Shown here piece after piece: positions 42,405-53,200 of a stretch of DNA of 64,000 nucleotides (position 1 is the stretch's first letter; every line of letters begins with the position of its first letter). Position numbers and translations under genes: made by a program. Location of the stretch: positions 1 through 64,000 of the forward strand of contig LMAJ01000009.1 in assembly GCA_001507425.1 (NCBI GenBank), given 5' to 3'. The notes under the pieces were generated by a model. That model was not told the DNA's origin and searched no databases. It worked only from the letters and a program-made list of their open reading frames with translations. The stretch is from Flavobacteriaceae bacterium CRH (GTDB lineage Bacteria; Bacteroidota; Bacteroidia; Flavobacteriales; Flavobacteriaceae).

Positions 42405-45308
42405 ATGGAAAAAGGGATTGAAAGAATAAAATGGACTGGTGAGGGACAAGTTGCCGCAAACCTCTCCATTCCTAATGTAAAAGTTACTATAAAAGCAGAC
42501 CAATTTGTATATTTTCAGGTAAGCGAATGGGCTGATGACACTACTAAAGAAGAAAGAGAAAAGAACATTTTTTGGGATTTTCAAACTTACAAGCCAAGAA
42601 AAAGCATACTCGAAACTACTAGATTAGCTAATCAAAAATACGGTATAAAACTACCTAAGAAGCTTTGTGGTCCTTATTCTTATTATTTAGAAGCCAGCAT
42701 TCCAAATTTAAAATACTCAAAAAAAGCGGGGCTGGCTTTGGGTGGATGGTGTGAATCAAAAATAATAAAAAGCAAGTGGTGTAATGTCATTGATGGCCCA
42801 GATATTAGTAATTCAAACGTTTTTTCATACGGAGAAACTATTCATTTGAACGTCGATACTGAAGGACTTAATGGACATAAAAATTTGATTGTAGATATTT
42901 ATCGTAATAACGGAGAAGGGGGCGAGCTAATAAAAGTATATACTAGTGTAGATGTTAATGATGGAGAAATAAATATTGCAATTTCAGACACTTTTACCTG
43001 GTTTGGTAAAATAAAGGAAATTAAAGATGTCGAACAATTTTATATAAAAGTCAAAAACCCCATAACTAAAAAATATATTTCAAATAGCAATGATGAAATT
43101 ATACATGGGCGTTTTTTAAAAATAAAAAAGAAAATCGCACCTAGTTTTCCAAAACCACCAACAAATGTTACTGCTTTCAAAGTTGGTGAGCCAGAAAAAT
43201 ACATGAAAAATGCTGGTCATTGCAATTTCAAAAAAATCATTCTTTATGAAGATAATGAACCTATAACAATTTTTGATGAAGGAAAATTCAACCAACAAGT
43301 TTCTGGTAAAGACCGCTTTATTACAGTAAAGCAAATCCACTACGACTTCGATAAATTCAATATTCGACCAGATGCAAAAAATACCATTGATGAGATAACA
43401 AAATTTTTATTAGAATCGCCTTATTTGCCAGTAGAAATCGGTTCTCATACAGATTGTAGAGGTACAGATGAATATAACGATGAACTTTCACATAAGAGAG
43501 CTCAAACAATTGTAGATTCGCTTGTTAAAAGCGGAGTTGATATAGGTAGAATTTCAGCAAAAGGATATGGTAAAACAAGACTTTTACATCTTGGCGAACA
43601 CATATCAGATGAACTACATGAACAAAATCGTAGAACAACTTTGTTATTTAAAGTTTATGGTAATAATGCCAATCCTATAAATATTGATATAATAGCACCA
43701 AGTTATAGTTACTCTCCAAGAAAAAAAGTTAAATTAAAAATACCCGATCAACAATTCAAGGCTTGCTTTAAAGATGATAAACACAAACATAGTTTAAGTA
43801 AAAATGTAATTGAAAATACTCAATATTCGTTGAATAAAATTACACCATATACTAGTGATATTATTGAACATCCCGTTTTTTCTATTATCAATTCTGATTT
43901 TGAAAATCATTATGTAAAATATTTGCGTAAGTTTTTATTTCCGAAAGAAACTATCAACTATGGTGATATAACAAATGATTATTATTTTTATATCAATTCC
44001 TGTGCTTACTATTCTGACAAGACTAGACCTACAATACATATTAAAACGTATCCAGATGTAGTTTGGATTGGACATTTTCAGTATAACTATAAATCCAAAG
44101 CAGATGATAATGATGATAAAAAGAAAGAACCTTATTATTTTCATGATCATGCGATTGAACTGAAAAATGGAATTTCACAGGAAATTAAAGAATTGACAGA
44201 GTCTTTGTTTGGTAAATTAATGGTGCTAATTCCTGGCGGATGGCTTACCAGAGATGTCTTTTTTCCATATGTAGAAAAACAATCTAAATTTTATGATGTT
44301 GGATTGCATGCTATTTATGATAGAGCACTTGAAAAAAAGGAAGAAAACCTGAGTTTAAAAGGTACAGAGGTAGATTTTATAAAAACTGACAACGTAACCC
44401 GATATATTGTTGCTCTTGTAATATACGAACTGGTAGCTATAGGTATCATTATAGATTTATTAATGATATATCTTACTAGAGGAAGAAGTGCGGAGGGTAG
44501 ATTAGTTAAAATTGCAAAGAAAGTAAAAAAAGTATCTAAATATTTAAAAGATGCAGGAGCTGAGTTAGTACCTCCTTCTATCGCTGTAAATACAGGAATG
44601 TATTACAAAACGCAATCAGACAATAGATTAGCGTTAATCTTTGAAGCCAATTTAAAAGCCGATCCAATAGTGGCCATAAATTTTGAAGAAAAGTTTGATT
44701 TAATACAGATGCTTGAAGCAAAGAAAGAACCAGTTAAAGGAGAAAAACCGGTAAATAAAAAACTTGAAGATAATAAAAAATTACTTGCTGAAGGACTTAA
44801 AGCTGTAGGTGTAAAAGAAATAAAAGGATCCATTACAGTTGTTGGAGAACTCGCCTGCGAATTCAACGTAAAATATAATTTATTAACTAACACTTACGAC
44901 ATCAAAGATAAATTAGGTAATTTTATTAATAATAGTGAGGCAACAGTTGTTTTTAAGGAACAAATTATAGTAACTGTTATACTTAATGGTAAATATAAAA
45001 ACGAGTTCAAATTTTTTGGTATTGAAACTCAGGTTGATGGTAAATTTGAATTAAAATTGAATGGTGCAGCTGCTTTAAAAACCACTTTTAAGCATAACAA
45101 AACAGATGGATTATCAATGAATAAAACATTAATTTTCTCAGGAATAAAAGGAACTTTTACAGGAAGTTTAAAAGCAAAAAGTAGACAATTAGGAGAATTA
45201 TTTGATTACAGTCCCAATGAAGGTAAACCTATTAATTTCAATCTAATTGAGCCTCATAATATCAATTTAGGAACAATACAATTTTTTAATCAACCTAAAA
45301 AAGCATGA
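42405..45308 (+). CDS. Large effector candidate with OmpA-like domain
   Basis: 967 residues without a signal peptide. An N-terminal Ig-like region (about 1-135, IERIKWTGEGQVAANLSIPN) and a second beta-rich part lead to an OmpA-like peptidoglycan-binding domain at about 308-418 (IHYDFDKFNIRP, EIGSHTDCRGTDEYN, LSHKRAQTIVDSL, ISAKGYGKTRL). The C-terminal half (420-967) matches nothing I know. It has a strong hydrophobic helix near 664-692 (YIVALVIYELVAIGIIIDLL), a Lys-rich stretch and a beta-rich end. The lack of a signal with a peptidoglycan-binding domain fits delivery into a target periplasm by a contractile system. Its stop overlaps the next start (ATGA). Confidence 0.75.
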   Translation: MEKGIERIKWTGEGQVAANLSIPNVKVTIKADQFVYFQVSEWADDTTKEEREKNIFWDFQTYKPRKSILETTRLANQKYGIKLPKKLCGPYSYYLEASIPNLKYSKKAGLALGGWCESKIIKSKWCNVIDGPDISNSNVFSYGETIHLNVDTEGLNGHKNLIVDIYRNNGEGGELIKVYTSVDVNDGEINIAISDTFTWFGKIKEIKDVEQFYIKVKNPITKKYISNSNDEIIHGRFLKIKKKIAPSFPKPPTNVTAFKVGEPEKYMKNAGHCNFKKIILYEDNEPITIFDEGKFNQQVSGKDRFITVKQIHYDFDKFNIRPDAKNTIDEITKFLLESPYLPVEIGSHTDCRGTDEYNDELSHKRAQTIVDSLVKSGVDIGRISAKGYGKTRLLHLGEHISDELHEQNRRTTLLFKVYGNNANPINIDIIAPSYSYSPRKKVKLKIPDQQFKACFKDDKHKHSLSKNVIENTQYSLNKITPYTSDIIEHPVFSIINSDFENHYVKYLRKFLFPKETINYGDITNDYYFYINSCAYYSDKTRPTIHIKTYPDVVWIGHFQYNYKSKADDNDDKKKEPYYFHDHAIELKNGISQEIKELTESLFGKLMVLIPGGWLTRDVFFPYVEKQSKFYDVGLHAIYDRALEKKEENLSLKGTEVDFIKTDNVTRYIVALVIYELVAIGIIIDLLMIYLTRGRSAEGRLVKIAKKVKKVSKYLKDAGAELVPPSIAVNTGMYYKTQSDNRLALIFEANLKADPIVAINFEEKFDLIQMLEAKKEPVKGEKPVNKKLEDNKKLLAEGLKAVGVKEIKGSITVVGELACEFNVKYNLLTNTYDIKDKLGNFINNSEATVVFKEQIIVTVILNGKYKNEFKFFGIETQVDGKFELKLNGAAALKTTFKHNKTDGLSMNKTLIFSGIKGTFTGSLKAKSRQLGELFDYSPNEGKPINFNLIEPHNINLGTIQFFNQPKKA

Positions 45309-46297
45309 AACGATTAATAATTTTAATAACCTTGTTCTCAACAATTCAAAGTTGTGAAAAAAAAGAAAAAAATATGATTACACAAAATTCTGATATTAAT
45401 TCAAAAAACATTGTAGAGGAATTAACAAAACATGTAAGACATTATTCAAGTGAAAAAATATATGGTTTTCGGTACGAAAATTTTAATTGTTTTATTGAAA
45501 TATACATAAATGATAGGCTATGTTATAAAGATTTTAGAGATTCAAAAGCCGGTTCATCCTTTGATATAAACCATTGTATTTATAAAAGTGGTACTCAAAA
45601 ACTCACTTATAGAATGTATCCCGCAATTAATGGTAGTCAAAATGTAGCAAAATTTCCTGAAAGTACATATTTAACTTTTCAACTGGAAACGTATGATTTG
45701 AAAAATGAAAGTGCTGATGATATAGTTTATCAAAAATATAAAACTCCAGTAGTTATATCAAAAGATGAAAATGGCAATAAAACTGAAAAGTTTATCGCTA
45801 CAGGCAGAGAATATTATGAAGAAAGTTTCGAATTTGAAGCCCAAGTAGCATATCAACTAGAAAACTTTGAAAATGCGCGAGATTTAAGGAAATTAGACTC
45901 TAAAGTTCTTGAAGAAAAATTAGTTAAACAGTACAATGTTCTTAGAGATTTTTATAAAAATAAGGAGTATGATAATATTGCAAAAACCTCATTCAACAGT
46001 TTAAAAGATCAGTTCATTTCTGAATATGCAAAAAAAGAAACCATAGAGGCAACCTGGAATGAACTCATGGCTTTTTATAAAGATCCAAGTCTGGAAATGC
46101 AACCTATTGAAAATTATAAAATAGTATTTTTTGCTGATGGAAAATTAGTTGCACTAATGCAAACAACTAATGAAAATAGATTAAGAGGAAATACTTCTCT
46201 TTGGGCCAAAGTAAATCACGATGGCGGTTTAAGACCTTTATTTTTGAACAGCTATTTTTATATTCCAAAAGGAAAAACAGAATTTGAAATTTATTAA
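45305..46297 (+). CDS. Lipoprotein, candidate immunity protein
   Basis: 330 residues. The signal peptide ends in a lipobox (STIQSCEKK, Cys near 17), so the product is probably anchored in the periplasm. The body has no recognised domain: a beta-rich first half (YENFNCFIEIYINDRLCYKD) and a helical middle (DSKVLEEKLVKQYNVLRDFY). The 4-base overlap with the effector gene implies translational coupling. Effector plus periplasmic lipoprotein is the standard pattern for immunity against envelope-acting toxins, so this role is proposed. Confidence 0.65.
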   Translation: MKRLIILITLFSTIQSCEKKEKNMITQNSDINSKNIVEELTKHVRHYSSEKIYGFRYENFNCFIEIYINDRLCYKDFRDSKAGSSFDINHCIYKSGTQKLTYRMYPAINGSQNVAKFPESTYLTFQLETYDLKNESADDIVYQKYKTPVVISKDENGNKTEKFIATGREYYEESFEFEAQVAYQLENFENARDLRKLDSKVLEEKLVKQYNVLRDFYKNKEYDNIAKTSFNSLKDQFISEYAKKETIEATWNELMAFYKDPSLEMQPIENYKIVFFADGKLVALMQTTNENRLRGNTSLWAKVNHDGGLRPLFLNSYFYIPKGKTEFEIY

Positions 46298-46393
46298 AAA
46301 ATATTCTGAAAGGCTTTGTCTTACTCTTAGTAATTCAAATTATTATGAGTATACTGTTCAAGGCAAAAGCAACAGAAATTTAAACTAAAAAGA

Positions 46394-47071
46394 ATGGTGA
46401 AGAAATTTATTAGTGGTATTTCAATTTTTATTTTAATTTCTTCATGTTCAGATAAAGAAGAAAAGAAGTTGCTTATTGATAAAAAAAGGAAAGAAGCCAA
46501 GGAAAGCATGGCAAGAGAAGTAAAATACTGGAACGATATGTTTTACGAAGAGCAAGCGGAATATAAAAAAGATAGTTTACGTGCAATATCTGAGAATGAA
46601 AAAGAGAATGAAGCGATTGAGACAGTACTTGGCGATTATAATGGAGATGGGAAAACAGAATCTGCATTTATATCGCCCAAGAATGGTTACATTACTTTTT
46701 TTCCTGACAATTTGGGGAATGTGACTGAATTAGGAAAATTAGACCCTAAAAAATCAAAGCTTATTAATGAAGGAGATTTAAATAATGATGGAGCAGAAGA
46801 TTTCTCCGTTTATACAGATTTAGACAGTTTAGGCACACTTAATACTTTTATTTATAATCGAGATATGCCATGGCGAGTATCTCTCAGAATTATTTTAAAA
46901 AAGGGTGAGAAAGTAGATAATGAAGATTTAGAAAAAAGAGTATTTAAGAAAAATAATGAAATTTATTACTATGAAGATGAACATATTGAGGACATCTATT
47001 TACAAAAAGATACGAAATACAAGAATAAATTAATAAGAAAAAAAATTAAAGATTATAAGTCTATCTATTAA
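46394..47071 (+). CDS. Lipoprotein with calcium-loop (FG-GAP-like) motifs, second immunity candidate
   Basis: 225 residues. It has a lipoprotein signal (LISSCSDKEE, Cys near 17) followed by a charged helix and two Asp-rich loops, GDYNGDGKTESAFIS (near 79) and GDLNNDGAEDFSVYTD (near 131), of the kind that bind calcium in FG-GAP or EF-hand proteins. No enzyme motif. It is 96 bases after the previous lipoprotein on the same strand and closes the cassette. It could be a second immunity protein or an accessory one. Confidence 0.65.
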   Translation: MVKKFISGISIFILISSCSDKEEKKLLIDKKRKEAKESMAREVKYWNDMFYEEQAEYKKDSLRAISENEKENEAIETVLGDYNGDGKTESAFISPKNGYITFFPDNLGNVTELGKLDPKKSKLINEGDLNNDGAEDFSVYTDLDSLGTLNTFIYNRDMPWRVSLRIILKKGEKVDNEDLEKRVFKKNNEIYYYEDEHIEDIYLQKDTKYKNKLIRKKIKDYKSIY

Positions 47072-47181
47072 TATAAGGAATTTTCTTTAAAAGTATACAT
47101 CTTATAATTTATCATTTGATCCTGATCTGGAAGATCTCAATTACACGCAGACATAATGGATTAATTACAATGCATTTAGTC

Positions 47182-47227
47182 TAGCTAAGTTTTATTATTT
47201 CATAATTCAAATAATAAAACTTAGCTA
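47182..47227. terminator. Perfect 19-bp AT-rich inverted repeat between convergent genes
   Basis: TAGCTAAGTTTTATTATTT (47182-47200) is exactly reverse-complemented at 47209-47227 with an 8-base loop. It lies between the end of the effector cassette (plus) and the end of sprA (minus), so a bidirectional terminator is likely, though there is no classic T-run outside the stem. Confidence 0.6.
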
Positions 47228-47255
47228 AATATTAAAACAGCTATTTATATAATAA

Positions 47256-50200
47256 TCAATTTCCAAAAGTATAACGCACCGTAAGCCCTGAACTAATAGT
47301 TGTAAGCGGAAACGAAGTTGAAATAACCGGTTTCGAAAAAGAATGGTTGTAATAAAAAATCATCGTTAAGTTTTTACTCAGCGAATAATCTGCTGTGGCT
47401 TTTAAAGTCCAGATACTTTGTCCGGCAGCCAACTGATTATTGTCATAATCCAGATACCTCACAATGGTTTTATTATCTCTCAAAGTAAGATCGGCTTTTA
47501 TGATGATGTCGCTTTTTATGGTGTTTGTTGGGTTATCGGCCAGTCTTGAAGTAAAAACTACATCTTTAATCCGATAACCAACACCTACAACATATTCGAT
47601 TCCGTTTACCTCAGTCAAATTATTATTATCAAAACTCATCGATAAAGTTCTGTCTTTATTAATTTGGGTAAGAAGTTTAAAGGAATTTTTCAACTCAAAA
47701 TCTACTTTTAGAAACGGATTAAATTGTTCTGCCAACGTTACATTCGAAGTTATGGTTTGGTTGTAATAATTGCCGTTATCATCCATTCCGTTCGGATTCT
47801 TGGTGTAATTATAATTTGAGTTGAAAGCATTTACAGTGTAAGTTGCCTGATAACTGTGCTGTAGCGAAAACCTTTTAAAATTTTCCTTAAAGAAATTATA
47901 GCGCATTAATCCATTATATTTTAATGTCCAGTTAGGAATCGGGATGTTTCTAAAAAGTCCTAATGAAGCATTATTCGCATCGGTTCCGGTATAAGCAGCC
48001 AAAAAAGACGCTAATAAAACTGCTTGATTTGTACTTCCATATCCCAAAGGAAAACCGTCTGCACCGATATTTGCAATGTTGTTTATATTAATTCCCCTTT
48101 GTTCTGCCAGTCTGTTTGCAATGGTCAATCTGTTTTTTCTAAAATCATTAAAAGCAACAGAACTATTTTCGTCACTTGATAAAAAAGCCGTTTTAATTAA
48201 TACAGTCGAAACACTAAAAGCTCCCGATGTATAGGGAGATCTTGCATTGTATTGACCATTACTGACATCATATTGCTCAGAAAAATTTTCAGAATAAGTT
48301 CTGTTAGCAATTAAATCAATTTTTAAATCCGGAATCAATTCTAGATTTGCGGCGCCTTTAAAAATCTGACTTTTTGTAGTGGTATAATTTTGGTTGAATT
48401 CCTGATAGGTCGTCAGCCAGCCTTTTTTGGCCGCTTCGTACCGAATGTCACTTTGACTTCCGAAAATAAACCCTAAAGTTGGTTTTGAAAATCCCATAAA
48501 GCCTGAAGTAGGAAGATATCCAGGTAAAACAGTACCATTGTTTTCAGTAAAATTCAACGTTACATTTTTTATACTTGTTAATACGCTATAAAGACTTTTT
48601 AGAAAAGAACTTCTATCATTTGTTTTTGGAATATCTGTTCGTACCACTTTTTCTCCCGGTTTTATAACAGCCATTTTAGGGGTACTTTTGGATGCAGTTT
48701 TTTTTAAAATTCCGATATACTTATAAAAAGTTTCCATATTAAAGGAAGCACTTAGATTACTTGTATTGGCGTTTTGAACCGTATTTCCTAAATTATAATT
48801 AACACCGTCAACTTCAATTTTGGTTAAGGCTTCAGAAGAACGTTGCCAATTATAATCACCTGTATAAGTCAGATTGGCTTTTACGAAATTAAATACCGGA
48901 ATTTTATTCAGCGGAATTTCATACGTTACAATAAGCTTTTGAGTGTGTTTATTGGGTTCTCCGATATTAAAATAATTATCAGAAATTTTAAAATCATCTA
49001 TTGGCTGATTCTCGCTGTTTAAATAGTTTTTTACAATATTGCTTGATGATGAACTATAATTTAGTTTTAAAGATTTTGTCAAATTAAGAGAAAAACCATA
49101 TTGCATATTAAATTCAAAATTTCTGCTGTAAGACGGTTCTAAAGCAATTCCTTCAACATCAACCTGCCTGTATTGCTGTTTATTATACTGTCTTATAATA
49201 TTGGTATTAAACGTAATATTCGAAGGCATATAATTAAAATTAAAATCACTAAAAAGTTTCCAGTAATTGCTTTTTTTCATGAAGTTCGTATTCTTAAAAG
49301 GCTGAATATTTTTTGATTCTGTAGTATAATCATAATTTAAAGCCGTGTTCGTTTTTTGATCGACATAACTTTCCCTTTCATAATCATGACTTGAAGTTTC
49401 ATTATAAGATTGAGAAAAGGTAAAGTTTTCAACATCATAAATGTGTGCTTTCTGTTCCGGTTTTCTTTCTTTCCTGATTCCAATCAAATTAATGCTGGTC
49501 GTTTTAGTATAGTCAATCGCACGGTTTTTAATATTATCTCTTTCAGCTTCGCTTTCTGCAGAATTTAGCATGGTTTCAAGAGTAATATCAGGATTTTCGG
49601 GATCGTATTTTGGCGTAATAATAGTTTCAGAAGCAGCGTAATTCAAAGGCAGATTGATGCCCCATTTTTTTGGTAATAATTTTCCAAAATTCACATTAGT
49701 CAATATATTATATTGCTGCGTATCTTCCTGACTTCGTTCAAGAGAACTTTGTTCTAAAGAACCAAACCCAATCGTACTCATTTTTCCGGTTGCAGAAATT
49801 GTGGCAAAATCTGCCAGATTAGTATCCAGATTTACAACCGCAGCCATTCCGCCGCTATTATCCATTTCGGCTAGGCGCAATTCATCAAACCAAACTTCTC
49901 CTTTTATATCCTGATGCAAATCGCTGTTTTTTATCCCAACCATTAAGGTTCGCACAGATCCTAAATTAGGATTCCCTTTTACGCCCAACCTTAATTTATT
50001 GACTTTTGATGAAAGCGAAGGATCTAATTTTTCATCGTCTTCATTTAAATAATAAATTCCGTCAGCGGGAAGATCTGCAGTCGCTATTTTTTTGTAAAGC
50101 ATTTTAAGTTGAGAAAGCAATGACAATGACAAATCGATTTCATTGCTTTCCGGCCAAACAGTTGCAGAACTCAAAGGCGAACAACCCGACGGAAGCGTAA

Positions 50201-53200
50201 CTTTTAGCGGAATTTCTATCTGATAAAAATTTTCGGTATAATCATTTCCTAAGCGAATAAAAGCAGTCATCTGATTGTCTGTAAGCGCAACTTGATTTAT
50301 CAATGATTCTGCATGCAAAAACATTTTCAGCTTTTTGTACTGGCGCATGTCCATACTAATGCTTTTATAAACCCCTCTGGAATCTGCAGGTTCTAAACCT
50401 TTGCCGGAAACTTTTAAACCCAGCGATTGTTCATTTTGAGAAATAACGGTGTTACCGCTATATACTTGTTCTCTTTCTACGCCCGGAGGAAGCACATAAT
50501 TTACTGGACATTTTCCGTCGTTTTCTTCAATATTTACAGCCAAAACATCCAGTTCAGTATTGTCGTCGGCAACATTTGTATCGGCAATGTCAAGCGTTTC
50601 GGTATATCTTCTCCATTCGCCTCGCTGCAAATCTAAAGAACCAAACCGAAGTGTTACTGGTTGGCTAAAACCTGTCATAAACATTCGCATAAACCGTATT
50701 GAAGTGAAATCGGAAATACTTCCAATGGTATTTTGAGGTTGTGAAATGGGAATTTTAAACTGAATCCATCTTGCTTCTGTCGTATTTCCGTTGGCTAATG
50801 TAACCTGCGTATTCCTAATATCGGTAATATTATTTTCTCCAATTTCCATATTCGGCTTCATGTCAATGCTGTATTCATAGTAAGCATTGATGGTATTCAT
50901 GGTATAATCATTATTAATATCTTCCGTATTAGGTAACGTTGTAGACCCTCGATTGGCGTCGTCTGCGCTTACTGCCGAGTTTCCATCCGTTCCGTTGTAC
51001 TTTTTATAACGTTCTAAAACATCGCCCGAAGTATTCATATAATAGGTGTAATCATCTCCGGCAGGATCAGTCTCAGAGGCATAATTGCTATAAATTTGAG
51101 CTTCCTGACTGTTTTTTAAACCATCCAGACCTATATCCTGATTAGAACGGTTGCCAGCATCGGTATCAAAAGCATACGTTAGCGATTGCGAAGCCGGAAC
51201 ATCTCCCCAAATACCACGAGGCGTTACCACAAGTTGATCTGTTCCGAGGCCGTTTTCATATTGTTTTCTTCCATCTTTCAGGACATCTTCGGAGATTTCG
51301 CCTAAATTAAAATACAATTTGCCGGAATTCTCCGGATTTGATTTTCCGTTTCCAACATAAGGATCTAAAACCCAAAACTGAATATATTCTACATTTCCCT
51401 GCTCGAAATTGGTAGTATTCATCGACCTTATTATACCCCCAAAATTATCTTTTGGGTTATTAGCGAAATCCAATCCGTTATTATACGGTCCTCTTTCAGA
51501 CGGATAATAACTTAAATCTAAAGTATTTACAACAAGAGTTTGTCCCGTTTCTGTTTCAGTGTTTGGATATAATTCTTCTTTGTAAACTCTTCGCGTAGCA
51601 TTCAACGAAAGATCATCATTTGAAATTCCCGAAGGTTTAGAGGTATAAAAAACAGGATCAATCGAGTACCATGCTAATTTTGCTCTTTTAAAACCGTAAC
51701 TTAAATCGGTGGCACTTTCGTTGAAATTATAAGCGCTCGAAGTATTATTTGCGGGTGTTGATGACAAACTCCACGCATAAGCAGAACTTAAATCTGTAGT
51801 CGAAGCGGCACTTTCAAAATCATCTACATAAATGGTCGATTCTCCTTCAAAATCACTTGCCTTTGCTGTGTTTGGTTTTAAAAAAGCAACTTCTCCACGA
51901 ACAGAAATATTCGACGGAACATCGGTATCAATGTTAGGAAGTTTGTTGACCAATCTTGTAAAAAACGGAACTTCGCTCGAAAAATTAGTGTTCAATCCAA
52001 AAATAGTATTGTCTACAGATTCCTGGCCGTAAACTGATTTTTGAGTAAGGGGTTTTTCGGTATATTTTAAATATGTAGCGCCAATTGTAAAATTATCTGA
52101 TATTTTATGGTCTATATTTAATCCGATGAAACTTTTAGTCTGCTGTCCAAAAACCGAATTATTCTCTAATGTGACCGTAATACTGGCGTTCGAAGCCAAA
52201 AGCGCAGCATCCAAAATATGCACTTTTCCTAACTGATAATCAACACTGTAATCAATTCCTTCCGTCAAAGTTCTTCCTTCGGCAGTTACAATTACAGATC
52301 CGCTTGCGATATTGGTTGAACCAATAGAAATTCCGTCTGAACCTGACGATTTATATTTTCCCTTTAATAAATATTTATTTTTATCGCTGTCCTGCAATGC
52401 GCCCGTTTGTGTATTGTTGTACAAACTTCTAAAAACATATTTTTTCTGATTCGCATTGTACGAAGCCGTATTGTTATAATCTTCTGCTGTAGTTGTGGCT
52501 AATTTTTTAAAAATCAATTCTCCAAAAGGTTCTTTTGTTGTAAAAATAATTCTTCCGTTTGCTGTGTCCATTGTTATTCCCGAAACATAATCGAAGAAAC
52601 CGTCACCGCCATCCTGCGGATCATTGGTAGAATTAAGTCGGTCAAGATTAAAAACTTTTAGCAATGGCGTTTCTGCCACTTTATTTTCATCCGTTGGATT
52701 GGGAGGAAATGACGTTACCGGCGTAATATAATTTAAAGCAGATGGATTAGCATACATGATATTAAACTTAAAATCCTCCTGGCTTAATTGATAAGCGTTT
52801 GGAATTTGATAAATATTTTTCATCATTAAATTCCAAACCGGATTTTTTAAATTGACCAAACTGCTTTTTAGCATTTTTAATACCAAACTTTGTGTCGTAA
52901 CGGTTTCTGCGTTTGTAACAACCGTAGCATCTACTCCATCGCCGGCAAATTCTCCAACCTGATACACCTCATCGCCAGATGTATATTGATAAGCAACCGC
53001 CAGTATTTCATCATTTGCTAATTTCTGAACCAGCGAAATATAGCCCAATTGCTTATTCAGCGTATATTCTGTCGAACTTAATTTTCTCGCATTTTCAAGT
53101 TTAGAATAATCCTGACCTTCACTTACCGTAACATTAAACCCGGAAGCTGTAGTGGCCATTTCGCGTATATTGCTATTCAACAACCCGCCACCAGATTTTA

